Shown: positions 47,614-58,530 of the stretch, piece by piece
How the letters are laid out: each line of letters starts with the position of its first letter
How positions within the stretch are numbered: position 1 is the first letter of the stretch
Assembly (NCBI GenBank): GCA_027382625.1
Contig: JAJKFJ010022676.1
Span: 87,636-151,635 of the forward strand
From: Tetmemena sp. SeJ-2015
Lineage: Eukaryota; Ciliophora; Spirotrichea; Sporadotrichida; Oxytrichidae
Length of the DNA stretch: 64,000 bases
Direction of reading: 5' to 3'
The notes under the pieces: model-generated
Databases searched by the model: none
Seen by the model: only the letters and a program-made list of their open reading frames with translations
What the model was told of the DNA's origin: nothing
Program-made: the position numbers and the translations under genes

Positions 47614-50600
47614 ATGGAGAGCTCAGACAAAGCATCTCTCAACTTAGCAACCAATACTGAAAATGGTGAGTCTTTCAATTATTTGTATAAAAGAAGTTTG
47701 TTAAAAATTATATGGTAGATGACTCTGAGGTTACGGAATGTGAGCCAACTATACAATAGAATGATGGGCCCATAAATATATAACCTAAAAGCGCCTATTC
47801 CACTGAGTTTGCTATTCATGATGAGTCTACTGAGACATCTTCTTTTATTCAAAAATAAACATTTGAGGATATCTTAAGTAATTATTAAAAGAGGTCTACT
47901 TAAAATTGTATGATTATGCAAATGGTTATTAATAAAAAGGATTAAAATAATTCCTTTGAAGCCATTTTAAAACTTTATTTAAGTTATATTAAGAAGATAA
48001 TTCAATACTCATATTTTCTATTTACAATAATCTATTTTAATTTGACTAATACTCCTACTTTAATGAAGGGAAATCCCTCACGCTTGAATAAATCTTATAA
48101 GACTTTGACATTGACTTCCAAAATTACAGCGAGGGGTTACCTCAAGATGGGTAAAGTTTAATGATGGAGAGAATTTAGGAAAATTAAAAAATAATATGGC
48201 CTCATGAAATGCTACCGACCTTAGAAAGAAAGTAAACTTATTTCTCTCAAGATTTAGAGGAAGAAGACCTCGCATTAATTATGCAAAAGCACTCACAGAA
48301 ATACTCTGTAGTTATATCTTTCAATAAATTAGCTCAAGGAGGAGAGGCCGTAGTTTACTAAATCAGCCATGCTGATATTAATGAAAAATAAATTAAATTA
48401 AATCACTGATCAAAAGCGGAATACATTTAACGAAATTTCTATTTTGATTCACACATAAAAAAAGATTTTTTTTCCTCATATACAATGAAAGTGAACTGGT
48501 TTATAGTTCTTAAAAAAATAAATTAACTAATAAGGGGTGAAATTATAAAAAAATGTTCCAATAATATTGTTAAAAGATTTACTTAAAATGTTTTAATTTT
48601 AAAATTACTCCGAAATTGCTTGAGCTATAAAAATAAAAAATGAAAGTCCTAAATATTAAAATCATGAGCTTTGAAAAATTATATTTCGTATTAAACCCAT
48701 ATCAAATTGAATTTATGGTATAATGAAGAAGTTGTAGTAAAGAAATCTCTTGCTTCTTCAAAATTAAAATCTTGGTTCAATGACGATCAGGAGGATTCTT
48801 AAGCTACGTTTCAATTGGCAATCTAGAATATGATAAACGAGAGCCACATTTTGAAATTAGTTTAGTCAGACAAGTACGTTTGCATTGTAAAAGAAGAGTT
48901 AATTGTCTAAGATTAGCTCAATAAAGCAATTCTAGACTATATAGTAGTTGTAGAGAAAGCAAGGTTCTCTCTAAAGGATATTATCAGGATATGGGGATCA
49001 GAGGAAGAATCTTAAAGGTATGTTGAATATTTCTCTCCTGAAAAATTAGCCTACTACTTTTTCCAAGCTGTCTAAATCCTCGCTTACCTTCACAAACGAA
49101 ATATTTACTACGGAGATATGAAACCTCATAATCTCTTAATTTTTAAGGACTAGTTAGTGAAGGTAGGAGACATGGGAACTTCTATTAAATTGGATTCAGA
49201 GAACACTGATCATGATTTGTAAATATACAGTATAAAAGGATTAACTAGAGCCTACGCACCTGAGGACATCTATAAGTAGATAAATCGAAATTTATAAAGG
49301 GAATTAAACAAATCCCATTCTATCTTTTAAAAATATTTTTTAATATAAGCAAAGGTTAAAAAAGCAGAATAATTCAAATCAAACTCCCAATGCTAACTGC
49401 TTAGTCTATAAAATAGTTTGACTTGCTTCAAAATTATTGGAAGTTACTCTGTTATGCACAAAAGAGAGGGTAATTTTCGATTTATACTAAGCCCCTGACA
49501 AAATTAAATGATAAAAAGAATAATTGATAATCTACTGCAAATGTGACACAGATAAGGTAAATGTGGATCCATATCTTCTAAGGGATGGTACTCTCAGATA
49601 TTTTGTTTTCCAACCAATTTTATCATAACTAATCTTAGAATCTAATTAACTGATTGAGCCCCTTAAGAATGTTCAATTTCAATACACATAATAATAGCTA
49701 GCTAATCTCATAATATAACAATTTTATACTGAAGTAATCTATAAATCAATGAGCTAGGGCTTGCTTCTTTCAAGAAATTAACTTATTTAAGCTGATATCT
49801 ATTGTCTTATCAAGACTTTGTGGGGGAAGAAGTGCATGCCCTACTTTTTATGATCAAATACAAAATAATCTGCAAAATTCTGCAAAAATGCAAAAAAAAC
49901 TAAAATTTTTTGCTTTTAAATTCCACAAGTGTCAAAATTTATGATTTAAAATTTTTGGATTGTCCTTAAATTAATTTTGAACTCTATTTTGCGTATAAAT
50001 CTGTTGTCTTTTTAAAAAATAAGAGTTAATTGTATGCATTAATTATAATCGATTTTCATATTTATTAATGTGCCTTTGCTATTTAAACTTATTACAATAT
50101 TATGTTGAATATAATTAAGAAGAAGAATATGAGAATTTAAGATCGAAAGTTGAATTTACTTTCAGTTTTTTTTTTTATAATTTCTAATGAAAATTGATTG
50201 ATAAAGTTGATTTTAATTTTACTGATATAATTACTATTTTTAAGATAAACTATTAAAATTAAGAGCGAGGATATGATTTCATTTTATTCTACTATCTGAG
50301 AATTCATTTTTAACTAGCTCTGTAGTAGTGTAAATAAGGCTAGTAAAAAACAAAAAAATTAGTCAATTCATAACTTCAATATTAAATAAAATAGATAAAA
50401 TGACATTAATTTTGTAAACGAAAAATTTAATCCATTTGGAAAATTAAAAAGCCAGAATAGCCTCATTTTTGGTTCTATTATATATTTATTTACTAAAATT
50501 ATAATTTTAAGTTGAAAATATATATTTTAAGGGTGTACAATTCCTCAAACTTTTAAGTTTTGTCTTCGCAAAGTTAGAGAATATCCTCCCGTTTCTCTGT

Positions 50601-51316
50601 CAAACAAAGATGGAATTAATTTTTGTGAAGATCTTTGCAACGAACTTGAAAAAACTTATTCCTTATCAAAAGTGATGAAGATGGCGACATCGATGTTTGT
50701 AAACAAAGAGGATTTCATTCCAAATCTATTTGAATAATTCAAAGATGAGAGGAAGTATGATGCTATTTTTCATATCGCTTAACTTTCAAAGTACAGACCA
50801 ATCCTAGAAATAAGGTTAAGCCCAATTATTCAAACTGTATCAGAATACATTCAGAAAGAGAAGGGACTTTCAAAAATATTCAGAAATCCTTTTTTCGATC
50901 AGCTTAATGAGAATGATTTCTTGTGTGCTGAATCCTACTGCTTATATGATGAAGATTTGAGATAATTTATAGATCAAGAACTCTAAAAAGACTTGCATTT
51001 CAAGAAACTCATTCTAAGTTTGTTCCCTTACTTAAGTAAATATTCATTACCGGAAAAGGATTTTTCTTTGATGAAGTCTTAAGATTTCACAGATAATTTT
51101 AATGAGTTCTTCAATACTAATGCCTATGGCCACTATTGTAACTAAACCTCAACTGCTTAAAATAACAAAAATGTATTAAGGGAATTATGGTTACACTGTA
51201 CAGTTTTTTGTTTACATTTTTAAGTTTATTAGCGTTAATAAAAATGCATTTTAAATAAAAATTCAGAATTGTGGAGAATTTACAATTAAATAATAAGACT
51301 ATTCTTTGAAAGTTGA
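47614..51316 (+). CDS. Divergent protein kinase with long C-terminal extension, probably IES-interrupted
   Basis: ATG 47614 (MESSDKASLNLATNTEN) is followed by an intron-like GTGAGT insert, then an acidic, Ser/Thr-rich N-terminus (DDSEVTECEPTIQQNDGPIN). Kinase N-lobe: VVISFNKLAQGGEAVVYQIS (Gly-rich loop AQGGEAVVY), then, past an AT-rich gap (~48395-48720), EEVVVKKSLASSKLKSWFND with the likely lysine. C-lobe: YYFFQAVQILAYLHKRNIYY-GDMKPHNLLIF, where HRD reads YGD, and LVKVGDMGTSIKLD, where DFG reads GDMG; GLTRAYAPEDIYKQ matches APE, and QADIYCLIKTLWGKKCMPY (~49790-49845) matches D-x-Y-x-L-x-x-x-L. A 0.7 kb AT-rich gap precedes a 200-residue tail (NKDGINFCEDLCNELEKTYS onward). A TGA is reached at 51314-51316. 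Genes flanking it are absent for kilobases, so it may be germline-limited. Confidence 0.68.
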
Positions 51317-51344
51317 GAATTTTTTACATAAAATATTATAAAGT

Positions 51345-51812
51345 ATTATAACAACCAGATAAGGATAACCACTTTTAAGGAAGGAAACAAGCATTTTAAT
51401 ATTCCTGAGGAATTAAGAGCCCTTCAGGGCATTATAACTACCACTTCCGTACACTTGTCGGCCCATGACATCACTGTTAAGACTATGACTAGCCCTCATC
51501 ATTACTTTATATTTCAGCAGCAGGAGTAAAAGGGGAATAAGAACTCAATGAACCTCTCATCTGCACTCACTCTGAATCTTTCAATCTGGCTTGGTAATGC
51601 TAAGCCCAAAAACTTTAGTGGAGTTAATTAGACTAAGAGCCTTAAATGACCAAGGCCTATTTGTCAAACAAGGGAACTGCAAAGTATTAGGAGTCACTTT
51701 AATATGGTGTAGAAAATGGCAAATGGTCAAGACATAGCTAGACTTCCACTCAAGGCACCAGCTAGGTTAGGCATTCAAAACCCTAAAACCCCAAATATAT
51801 AAGGTAAAAATT
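51345..51812 (+). pseudogene. Coding-like frame with an in-frame TGA (unrecognised)
   Basis: One frame reads NNQIRITTFKEGNKHFNIPE, ELRALQGIITTTSVHLSAHD, HHYFIFQQQEQKGNKNSMNL and SIWLGNAKPKNFSGVNQTKS, then LK-TGA (51638-51640 region), and continues in the same frame with RPICQTRELQSIRSHFNMVQ, KMANGQDIARLPLKAPARLG and IQNPKTPNIQG before AT-rich sequence. Coding quality is similar on both sides of the TGA, so either a nonsense mutation broke a gene, or two adjacent blocks meet there. No family recognised. It could be a further 3' block of the kinase gene upstream. Confidence 0.4.
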
Positions 51813-52212
51813 TGGGAAATTTAAATTTTTTTAATCTTAAAAATTGCAAAAATTTTTAACCCTAAACTAAACCAATGACCTTGATGTCTGTCTCTTTTCT
51901 CTGATTTTATACCTTTTAAGTGTTTCCCTTATTCAGATAACTGAGTTTTGGTTTTCATGGGTTGCTTATTATTACTTTGTTTACTAATTTTTTTCAAAGG
52001 TTTGAACCTTGTTATTTAAAAATTTCTTGTTGCAATTATATTGAATCATTTCCCTTTTCCCAAAACTAGTAGAATTCCTCTGGTTTCATATCGCTTCAAG
52101 TATGATTACTATAGACCAAATGCCCCACTGCCTAAACCCTTTTGAGCCAAGTCTGCTCTAGGGGAAGTAGCCTGCATTTCCCTTGACGATCTTCCTCAAT
52201 GTTTTCTCTTCT

Positions 52213-52871
52213 TCAACTCTGTTAAATCATAAGTTGCTCGACGGGTTTAAAAGTTTATATATTTCTTCTTAGTTTCCTGTGAAACCCCAACTCATGCAAC
52301 TCCATCACCCCTCTATCGAGGTCAGTGAGAATAGCGAAGTAGTATTTTTGGGCCCCCTCGTGGAAAAATTCTTAGTGTGATCCCCCATTTAGGAAGGCGA
52401 ATGGGCGAGTAATCATGATGATAAAAATAAAAGAAGAATAAAGAAGGAAAAGAGTTAATTTTGTCTCTCGCTTCTTCAACATGTCATTTCTTTTGGAACT
52501 CAAGACTTCTTTTCCTTCTTTAAAAGGGGTTTTCGTAAGGGGAAGATTTGTAAGCAACTCTTCTTGATGATGGTGTTTTTTTGCTTCGCATAAAAGGGGG
52601 AGGTAAAAACCCCAACTCCCCCAAAAAGTTAAATCCCCCCAGCTTTAAAAGTTTGTTTTTGAGCTAGCTGAAACTTCTGCAAACACTAAAGTTTTGTTCT
52701 AAAATAATTTTCCCTCTTTTCCCCTTTTGGTTCCCTTTTAGTTGAAACTTGTAAAGGTATCGTGCTTCCCTTTGCTGGCACCATTTTTAAAGTTTCTTTA
52801 TCCAAAAAACTCAGCCTGTGCTTCTTCTCCATGGTTTTTTGGGAAAGCAGAGTGAGAAAAATGCTGCTCAC
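52213..52871 (-). pseudogene. Degenerate protein-kinase-like relic
   Basis: On the minus strand an upstream frame (MSSIFLTLLSQKTMEKKHRL, SFLDKETLKMVPAKGSTIPL) is followed in another frame by LLTNLPLTKTPFKEGKEVLS, FAFLNGGSHQEFFHEGAQKY and YFAILTDLDRGVMELHELGF-HRKLRRNIQTF, stopping at TGA 52213-52215. The last part lines up loosely with the catalytic-loop region of the kinase at 49060-49140 (YYFF...LAYLHKRNIYYGDMKPHNLLIF), including the YYF and LH...N spacing, but HRD/YGD is degraded to HRK. It is read as a decayed germline copy. Opposite-strand frames are also open here (52050-52379 on plus), so the call is tentative. Confidence 0.3.
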
Positions 52872-53459
52872 AATTTGAGCAAGGATAGGACCGTCCCTTT
52901 CTAATGCTTATATAATCTTGGGTTTGTCTGATGGACTTCCTTGATGTGCGCTTGAGGCTCTGAGGATATTCGAACTGTCGTTGACTTTACTGCATTCAAA
53001 AAGTTTCTTCTCCTATTGCTCTGGAGCGACAAGAGGAGAAATCAGGTGCGATAGTTAAACGCCCACCGACTTTTCAACTTTGGTTGACAATTTAAAGCAC
53101 AAGTCTCTTGCTCGAGCTCAAGTCAGGGGTCCCCCCTTGCACTTAGTGCCCGCATCTTTTTTGGTTTGCTGTTGAGCCACATTATTTTAGCTTGTTTTGC
53201 TAAGGTTGTATTGTCTTTAGCTAGGTTGGTTGCCATTTAAAATTCAAATTTTAAATTATGAAGAGCCCCCACTTATTATTTTTTAAATTTTGCTGTTGCC
53301 TAGGTGCAGAGCACTAGAGAACATCAGAGTGAAAAATGTCAGTTATTGATGTTTTTCATCTTTTATTTATTATTAGAATAGCTCCATATTTTTCTCTTAG
53401 CTTGATTTTGCTACGAATTAAGTTAAAAAAGCAGTTAGAGTGCTACTAATTCGTTGGGC

Positions 53460-54832
53460 CCCTGTTAGTAAAGTCGGTGAAAGGCTTAAAAAAAGCTCTA
53501 CTAATTTCATTGCCGCGATTGAACTCTACTAAATTTAATTGCAGCAACTTTAGAAATTTTACAATTAAGTTTTTAAATAAAATTAGTATTAATTTTAATG
53601 GAAACCACCCCATTAAAAAGCTCCATCTTCACAATTTTCACCCCGATTCGCTTAGTTCTCTAGCTTTCTATTTCAGCTTGTCCCATAGGATCTCATTTTA
53701 AAAAGTAAGACTTTAGCTTCGTGGGGCGGACTAGTAATAAAATAACTTTGATTTTAAAAAAAACAAAGAGTCTCGAGCAAGATGGTGGAAAATTGAATGT
53801 TAAGCGATTAAGATGGAAGGCAAGAGTTGAGCAACAGGTTCGAAACAAGGAAGACCTCTACAGGTACCTCACTTAGAAAGGGAAGAACTCTCAATGGAGT
53901 AACAATAAACTTAGTTGGTTTGCTTCACAATATATAGAACAAATATCTGTTCCTCAAAGCAATTCTTGCTGATAGAAGAAAGTCTCAAAACAATCGATGA
54001 AAAATATGGGGATCCAAACTTCCCGAGATTAGTCACTAAATGTATGACGATGCATGGGAGATCCGGGAAGGGTTTTCTTTCCTTCCCAAAAAGGAAAATT
54101 CAAACAAGTTCCAGAAGAAGGTTTTTTTGGGTCCCTTTCTTTGTAGTGCAAATACCCCAAAAATATCATTGAAGATTGACAGGAAGGATTTAAGTAAGAA
54201 AAGACCCAAAAAAGCAAGGTAGTTTAGCGACGAAGGTTTGAGCAGTTCAGAAGTATCCCCCTTCTCTAGTAAAATTTTGAGCTTAACTGTGTAGAGAAAC
54301 CTGGCATGGCATCACTTTAAAGAAAGGGGAGAGCAAAGGTATTCGAGCAGGAAGCAAAAACAAAATGAGGTGAGGGAAACTTTTTACTATACAAACTTAG
54401 GGGACGAGGCACAAAGATGCGGGAGCAGGTTGAAAATGAGGAAGCTAGGTCCCTTGGCCCAAAAAAGAGAAAAAAACCTCTTAAGATCCCCTTTTTCCCA
54501 GATAAGCAAAAACTTAGTCATTAGTTTAAACTAAATACTTTTCCTAAAATTACTCTACTTATTCGCAATAATTTGTTTCTCTCTTCCACTCTCTTACAAA
54601 TACTCCTATTAAATTCTGTATCGATGTTAAACATGCTCAAGTGAAGAGCAGCAGCTTTTAAGGTTCCCAAAAAAGTTCCAGAAAAAATCAATGCCCCTTG
54701 AACTCTGGCGAGTTGGAACATTAAAAAACAGGAGTGTGTTAACTCAGCGTATGCCCTTTTTCGTTCCTTTTTTTTGTGTACGCTGGGTTTTCAAAGAGTA
54801 AGATCCACCGTCTGTGATTTCTCTCTGAGATT
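53460..54832 (+). CDS. Long TGA-free frames, possible germline-limited ORFs (unrecognised)
   Basis: Three overlapping plus-strand frames stay free of TGA far longer than expected. 53460-53830 reads KALLISLPRLNSTKFNCSNF and NGNHPIKKLHLHNFHPDSLS. 53820-53970 reads RVEQQVRNKEDLYRYLTQKG and NNKLSWFASQYIEQISVPQS. 54004-54832, about 275 codons, reads MYDDAWEIREGFSFLPKKEN, SLKIDRKDLSKKRPKKARQF, LAWHHFKERGEQRYSSRKQK and EEQQLLRFPKKFQKKSMPLE, ending CVRWVFKEQDPPSVISL. The surroundings are less AT-rich than the flanking spacer. No domain is recognised and codon quality is uneven, so this may be one broken germline gene or chance. Confidence 0.3.
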
Positions 54833-55099
54833 CTTAAGGAAAATAAATACCTCTCGCTTGATAGAGGGGGATGAAGGGCTAAGCTTCTAAGCCTGAGTCT
54901 TCGCTGATTTTTGCAAGAACGACTTGTGTTATATTTACTTCTATCGAAAATTTATGTTATGTGCTTCTTTCCAATCTTCTTCATAAGGTTTGTGTGTGAA
55001 AAGCTTCTAGACATAAAATTCACGCTACCCCCTCAACCCCGGCAGTGTAAATATTTTCGTTATTTAAATTAAAGGTTGTAAATTTAAGCGCTTCATCGA
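54833..55099. other. Spacer
   Basis: Mixed-composition, gene-free DNA between the long frames and the first dispersed-repeat copy. Confidence 0.35.
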
Positions 55100-55350
55100 T
55101 TCACAGTTTTTTTTGTTATGCCATTTCAACGATGTGTTTCTACAGTCTACGGAGAATCTTGGGCTACTCCCAAATAAAATGCGTTAGTGGCGAAAGTTTT
55201 AGGATCAACAAATAAATTTATTGAAACTTAAATGCGATGAGGAAAGCTGCAACTTAACTTTCTCACTGAAAGCAACTTTAAAAAGCGGAGTAAGTGGTGG
55301 CATCTCAAATTTTTGTGGAGTTATGTTGGAAATTTTTATCTGTAAGGGGG
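55100..55350 (+). repeat. Dispersed repeat, copy 1
   Basis: Diverged copy of the sequence at 62650-62935, same orientation. Shared landmarks in order: TTTCTACAGTCTACGGAG (within 55135-55155), AACAAATAA, a GATGAGGAA/CGTGAGGAA block, TGCAAC, AACTTTCTCA, TGGCAT and ATTTTTG...TTTTGGAAA. No ORF is conserved, so a non-coding mobile or structural element is likely. Confidence 0.7.
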
Positions 55351-55936
55351 TTTAAACCCTACCTTAGAGTAAAATGAAAATGAGATAGGGGGTTTTATTA
55401 TTTTTAGAATTTGCGTTTGGTTGATGATTATAAGTATTAATAAAGAAATTAATTATACACAACTTAATTTCACTTTCTAATCATATTATGTGGTTTTGAG
55501 TGTTTTAGTCTTACATCTTTCTCACTCATCCTTAACGATTTTAACCACAACCATGATTCATTTTGGGTCAGTCTTCTAATATTGGGCGATTGAGTTTCGA
55601 CTTGGGAATCGCATAGCTTTGGGCTCACCATAATCCACACACCCCTCTATTATGAGATGAACATTAATACATTATATTTGTAAGAAAAATCTAATCAATA
55701 TACAGTTCTTAAAAAAGTGATATATATTTTTATATATATTAAATTAAGGATTGCTTTAAACATTATTATTATAAATTTAATGAGGGAGCCTGCTCCCACA
55801 AGTTCACCATCCGATGGGTCTTTTCTGTATAAAAAGAATAACTTTTAGTTTTAGTATTTGCGCTTTGCAATTGTCTGTTGGGTTGAATTTAGACTCATTC
55901 TAGATATTTTATGATGGCAGTTATTGTTGTGAGTGG

Positions 55937-56121
55937 TCATGGTTATGTTCTTGATGCAAGCATACTTTGTAACTCTTCTATCATGCCTGCAAAAATGAGT
56001 CTCTGTTTATCGTGAGGGATGCCATACTTCGTCTGGACGTTTATCTAGTTTGCTGGGACATTCAAGCCCTAGAATTTAATCTTGTTTTTTTAGTTGAAGA
56101 AGTAGTTGTTGTAGTTGACAT
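55937..56121 (-). pseudogene. Partial copy of the ubiquitin-like gene
   Basis: On the minus strand the frame reads GLNVPANQINVQTKYGIPHD and KQRLIFAGMIEELQSM, clearly ubiquitin-like (compare KEGIPPDQQRLIFAG), ending at TGA 55937-55939. The complement of 56119-56121 is an ATG opening MSTTTTTSS, the same Thr-rich start, preceded by the same AATTTAA, as the gene at 26151. As there, the Thr-rich frame and the UBL frame differ. It stops where the 26 kb copy has its insert, so this is a truncated paralog or an isolated MDS in AT-rich DNA. Confidence 0.6.
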
Positions 56122-56667
56122 TTAAATTAGCTCTAATTTTTAAGCTTAATTTATTAATAATCGCTTCGCAAAGGCTGTATCTGCATGCTTTCAACAACAA
56201 TTCCCGATCAAATAATCATATTCAACTTAATTATATTCCACACACTTACTCTCGGATTACTATGCTTTATCATCTCTTAAGGGGGGAGGGGTAATCCCAA
56301 CGCGGCAGAAAAATTGAGTAATGGCCGAAGATTTCCACTTCAAAAGCTTTCTTTTATGGAATGCCACGAGGCCTAGATTTTAACTTTCAATTTTAATATA
56401 AAATAAATAAAAATAAAAAAAAACAAACAATTTTCGATTATGAAAATATAAGTGAGAATATTTTATGAAGATTTTATTATAAAAATTCGATAAAGGCTCC
56501 CTTCTTACTCTATGACGGTTTTAACCTAGATTAAAAGAGTCCATAAAAAAGAATTCCTTTATTTTTCGGAAATCTTTTTTAAATAAGTTAATAGTTATTA
56601 TTTCGATCTGTAATCCTTTAATCTTAATTATAATTTATATGCTATTCGATTTTATTCTGACTTTAAC

Positions 56668-56678
56668 TAACGTTGCAA
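56668..56678 (+). repeat. Pointer-like repeat TAACGTTGCAA (left copy)
   Basis: Eleven bases repeated at 56747-56757, 79 bp apart, inside the frame of the orphan coding block. Both copies place AAC-GTT-GCA in the same reading frame relative to the downstream block. Confidence 0.55.
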
Positions 56679-56714
56679 TTTATAGAAATGAGAAGGTAAA
56701 GAAGGGTTTTTATA

Positions 56715-56944
56715 ATGGGTGAGGAAGCTTCTAAAACCTTTTTAAATAACGTTGCAAGAGGTAAATCTATAGAGAGCCTTGCTTAGAAAATAAAAGTACC
56801 AGAAACAAAAAATATTGAATAGATTTACAAAAGTGATGCTTTTAGAATACGAGGTGCCTTATGGAATAGGTTCTATAAACAAAATAAAGAGGATATAGAT
56901 CTCTTTCTCAAATACTCATTTAAGGGGATTCCCTTTCTTTAAAA
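56715..56944 (+). CDS. Orphan coding block in AT-rich spacer (unrecognised)
   Basis: ATG 56715 opens MGEEASKTFLNNVARGKSIE, then SLAQKIKVPETKNIEQIYKS, DAFRIRGALWNRFYKQNKED and IDLFLKYSFKGIPFL before composition collapses to A/T. The TAGs sit where Gln is plausible. The start MGxxxS could be N-myristoylated. No family recognised. It stands alone in ~8 kb of non-coding DNA, so it is either one MDS of a scrambled gene whose other blocks lie elsewhere, or a small germline-limited gene. Confidence 0.5.
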
Positions 56945-58530
56945 ATAAAATTTATTTTTAAAACAATAAGAAAAATAAATATGGATTAAACAAAAAAAAT
57001 TTCTCATTGGAATTACAATAAACCTAAATACTTTTCGTCTTAATAAGGTTCTAATTTTATTAATAAGCATACGTACTGAGCTTTAAGTCCTTAATAATGT
57101 TTACATTTTATAAATTTAGCTAAATTCTGTTTATAAAAGTGAATTAAAAGAAACATGCTTCCCCAATATAATGGATAAAGGGCTTTAAACTAATTATATA
57201 ATATTGATACTCATATTTTTTCAAAAAGAATTTCACAAATATTTTGTTTTTAGACTATGAATTTTTATTTTAGAATAGACATTTTAATTTTTAAAATTAA
57301 ATATTCTGAAATTCAATATATTTGCTTTAATTTATATGCTTTTAATTTGTAGATTTAATTTTATTAAAATTTACACTCAATAAAGTTCTTCCCTCTATCA
57401 TTTTTATCATAAAGTCATATAGCTTTTTCCTAAACAACAACCGGAATTAAATCCCTAATTAATTAAATAATTATTAGATTAAAGCTTTAAGTTTCTATAT
57501 TTTTGCTTGTCAAATGAGAAATATCTTAATAAATTTATTAGAAAATATTTTTAAGAAAAATTAAATTGTCTCCAAGAATAAATCTTTTTTTAATATATTT
57601 CACCCAAAATATATTTTATATTCAAACTATTATCTATCTAAAATAATTAAGAAAGCATTTTAAAAATTAGTTTTGCAATCCATAATAAATTGTTTGTTAT
57701 AATATATTTTTAGGCTCTTAAAATAATATTATGAAAAATATGGTTTAATGTAAACTATTGCTGATTTATGTCTATTTATTAAAGAAAATTTAATTAATTA
57801 CTTTTAATTCTCTCATAAAATAAAGTTTTTTTATTTGATAAAATAGCAGTGTTTTGTAGTAAATTATTAAAATAATTCTATCATAAGAGAAAAAGATAAA
57901 ATTACTCAAAAAAATAACTACACATCCTATCTCAGTTTTATTCTGACTCTAAGGTATGGGTAACATCTAATAGAATTCAGATACAATTAAATAAACATTT
58001 ATTAAAGAGAGTTTTGTTGTAGAATCAAAAATGAATTAAACTTTTCGATTGTATGTACTTTTCTAAGAATATATTATTTTGCTAATAAGTAGTCATAAAC
58101 AAATAATATATTTAGTGAATATAATGAGCAAAATATAAGCTACAAAGTTATCATGACTCAAACTCATGATGCATAAGTTCTTTCCCAATATCTACTGATA
58201 TAGAGTAAGCGATTCTGCAAAAAAATTCTAAGAAATTCAGTACAGCTAGGGCCAAGAGAACCCATCTGCCGCTTCTTCTGTAAAAACAAAAATTTAAAAA
58301 GAAAGGAGTCTAAATTTGAAAAATAAATGTGAAATTAAAAACTTATTTCTCAGAATTTTAGTTTACGAGACTATATCAGAACTAAGCAGTATTTCAGAGG
58401 AAGAAAGGAAAATATTATTATATAAGAACAGGCTTTTAAGCTACTATTAACATTTAAATTTCAAGGATAAAATAAGATTTGAAAAACAAAAAAACATTGA
58501 ATTTTTTAATACTTTAAACATTTAATTAAA
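56945..58530. other. AT-rich gene-free spacer
   Basis: Very AT-rich, no supported gene. A TGA-free extension of the preceding frame runs on to ~57257 but has no protein-like content. Confidence 0.5.

Noticed and set aside
47040..49830. Shared G5-x-AAGTGCA motif at ~47044 and ~49812 as a dispersed element end
   Set aside because: The copy at 49812 lies inside kinase coding sequence (TLWGKKCMPY), so the likeness is probably chance.
52050..52379. Plus-strand TGA-free frame as a gene (IDQMPHCLNPFEPSLLQ...)
   Set aside because: Overlaps the more kinase-like minus frame; coding quality is poor and no motif is recognised.
53838..53856. tRNA T-loop-like GGTTCGAAAC
   Set aside because: No acceptor, D or anticodon stem can be folded around it.
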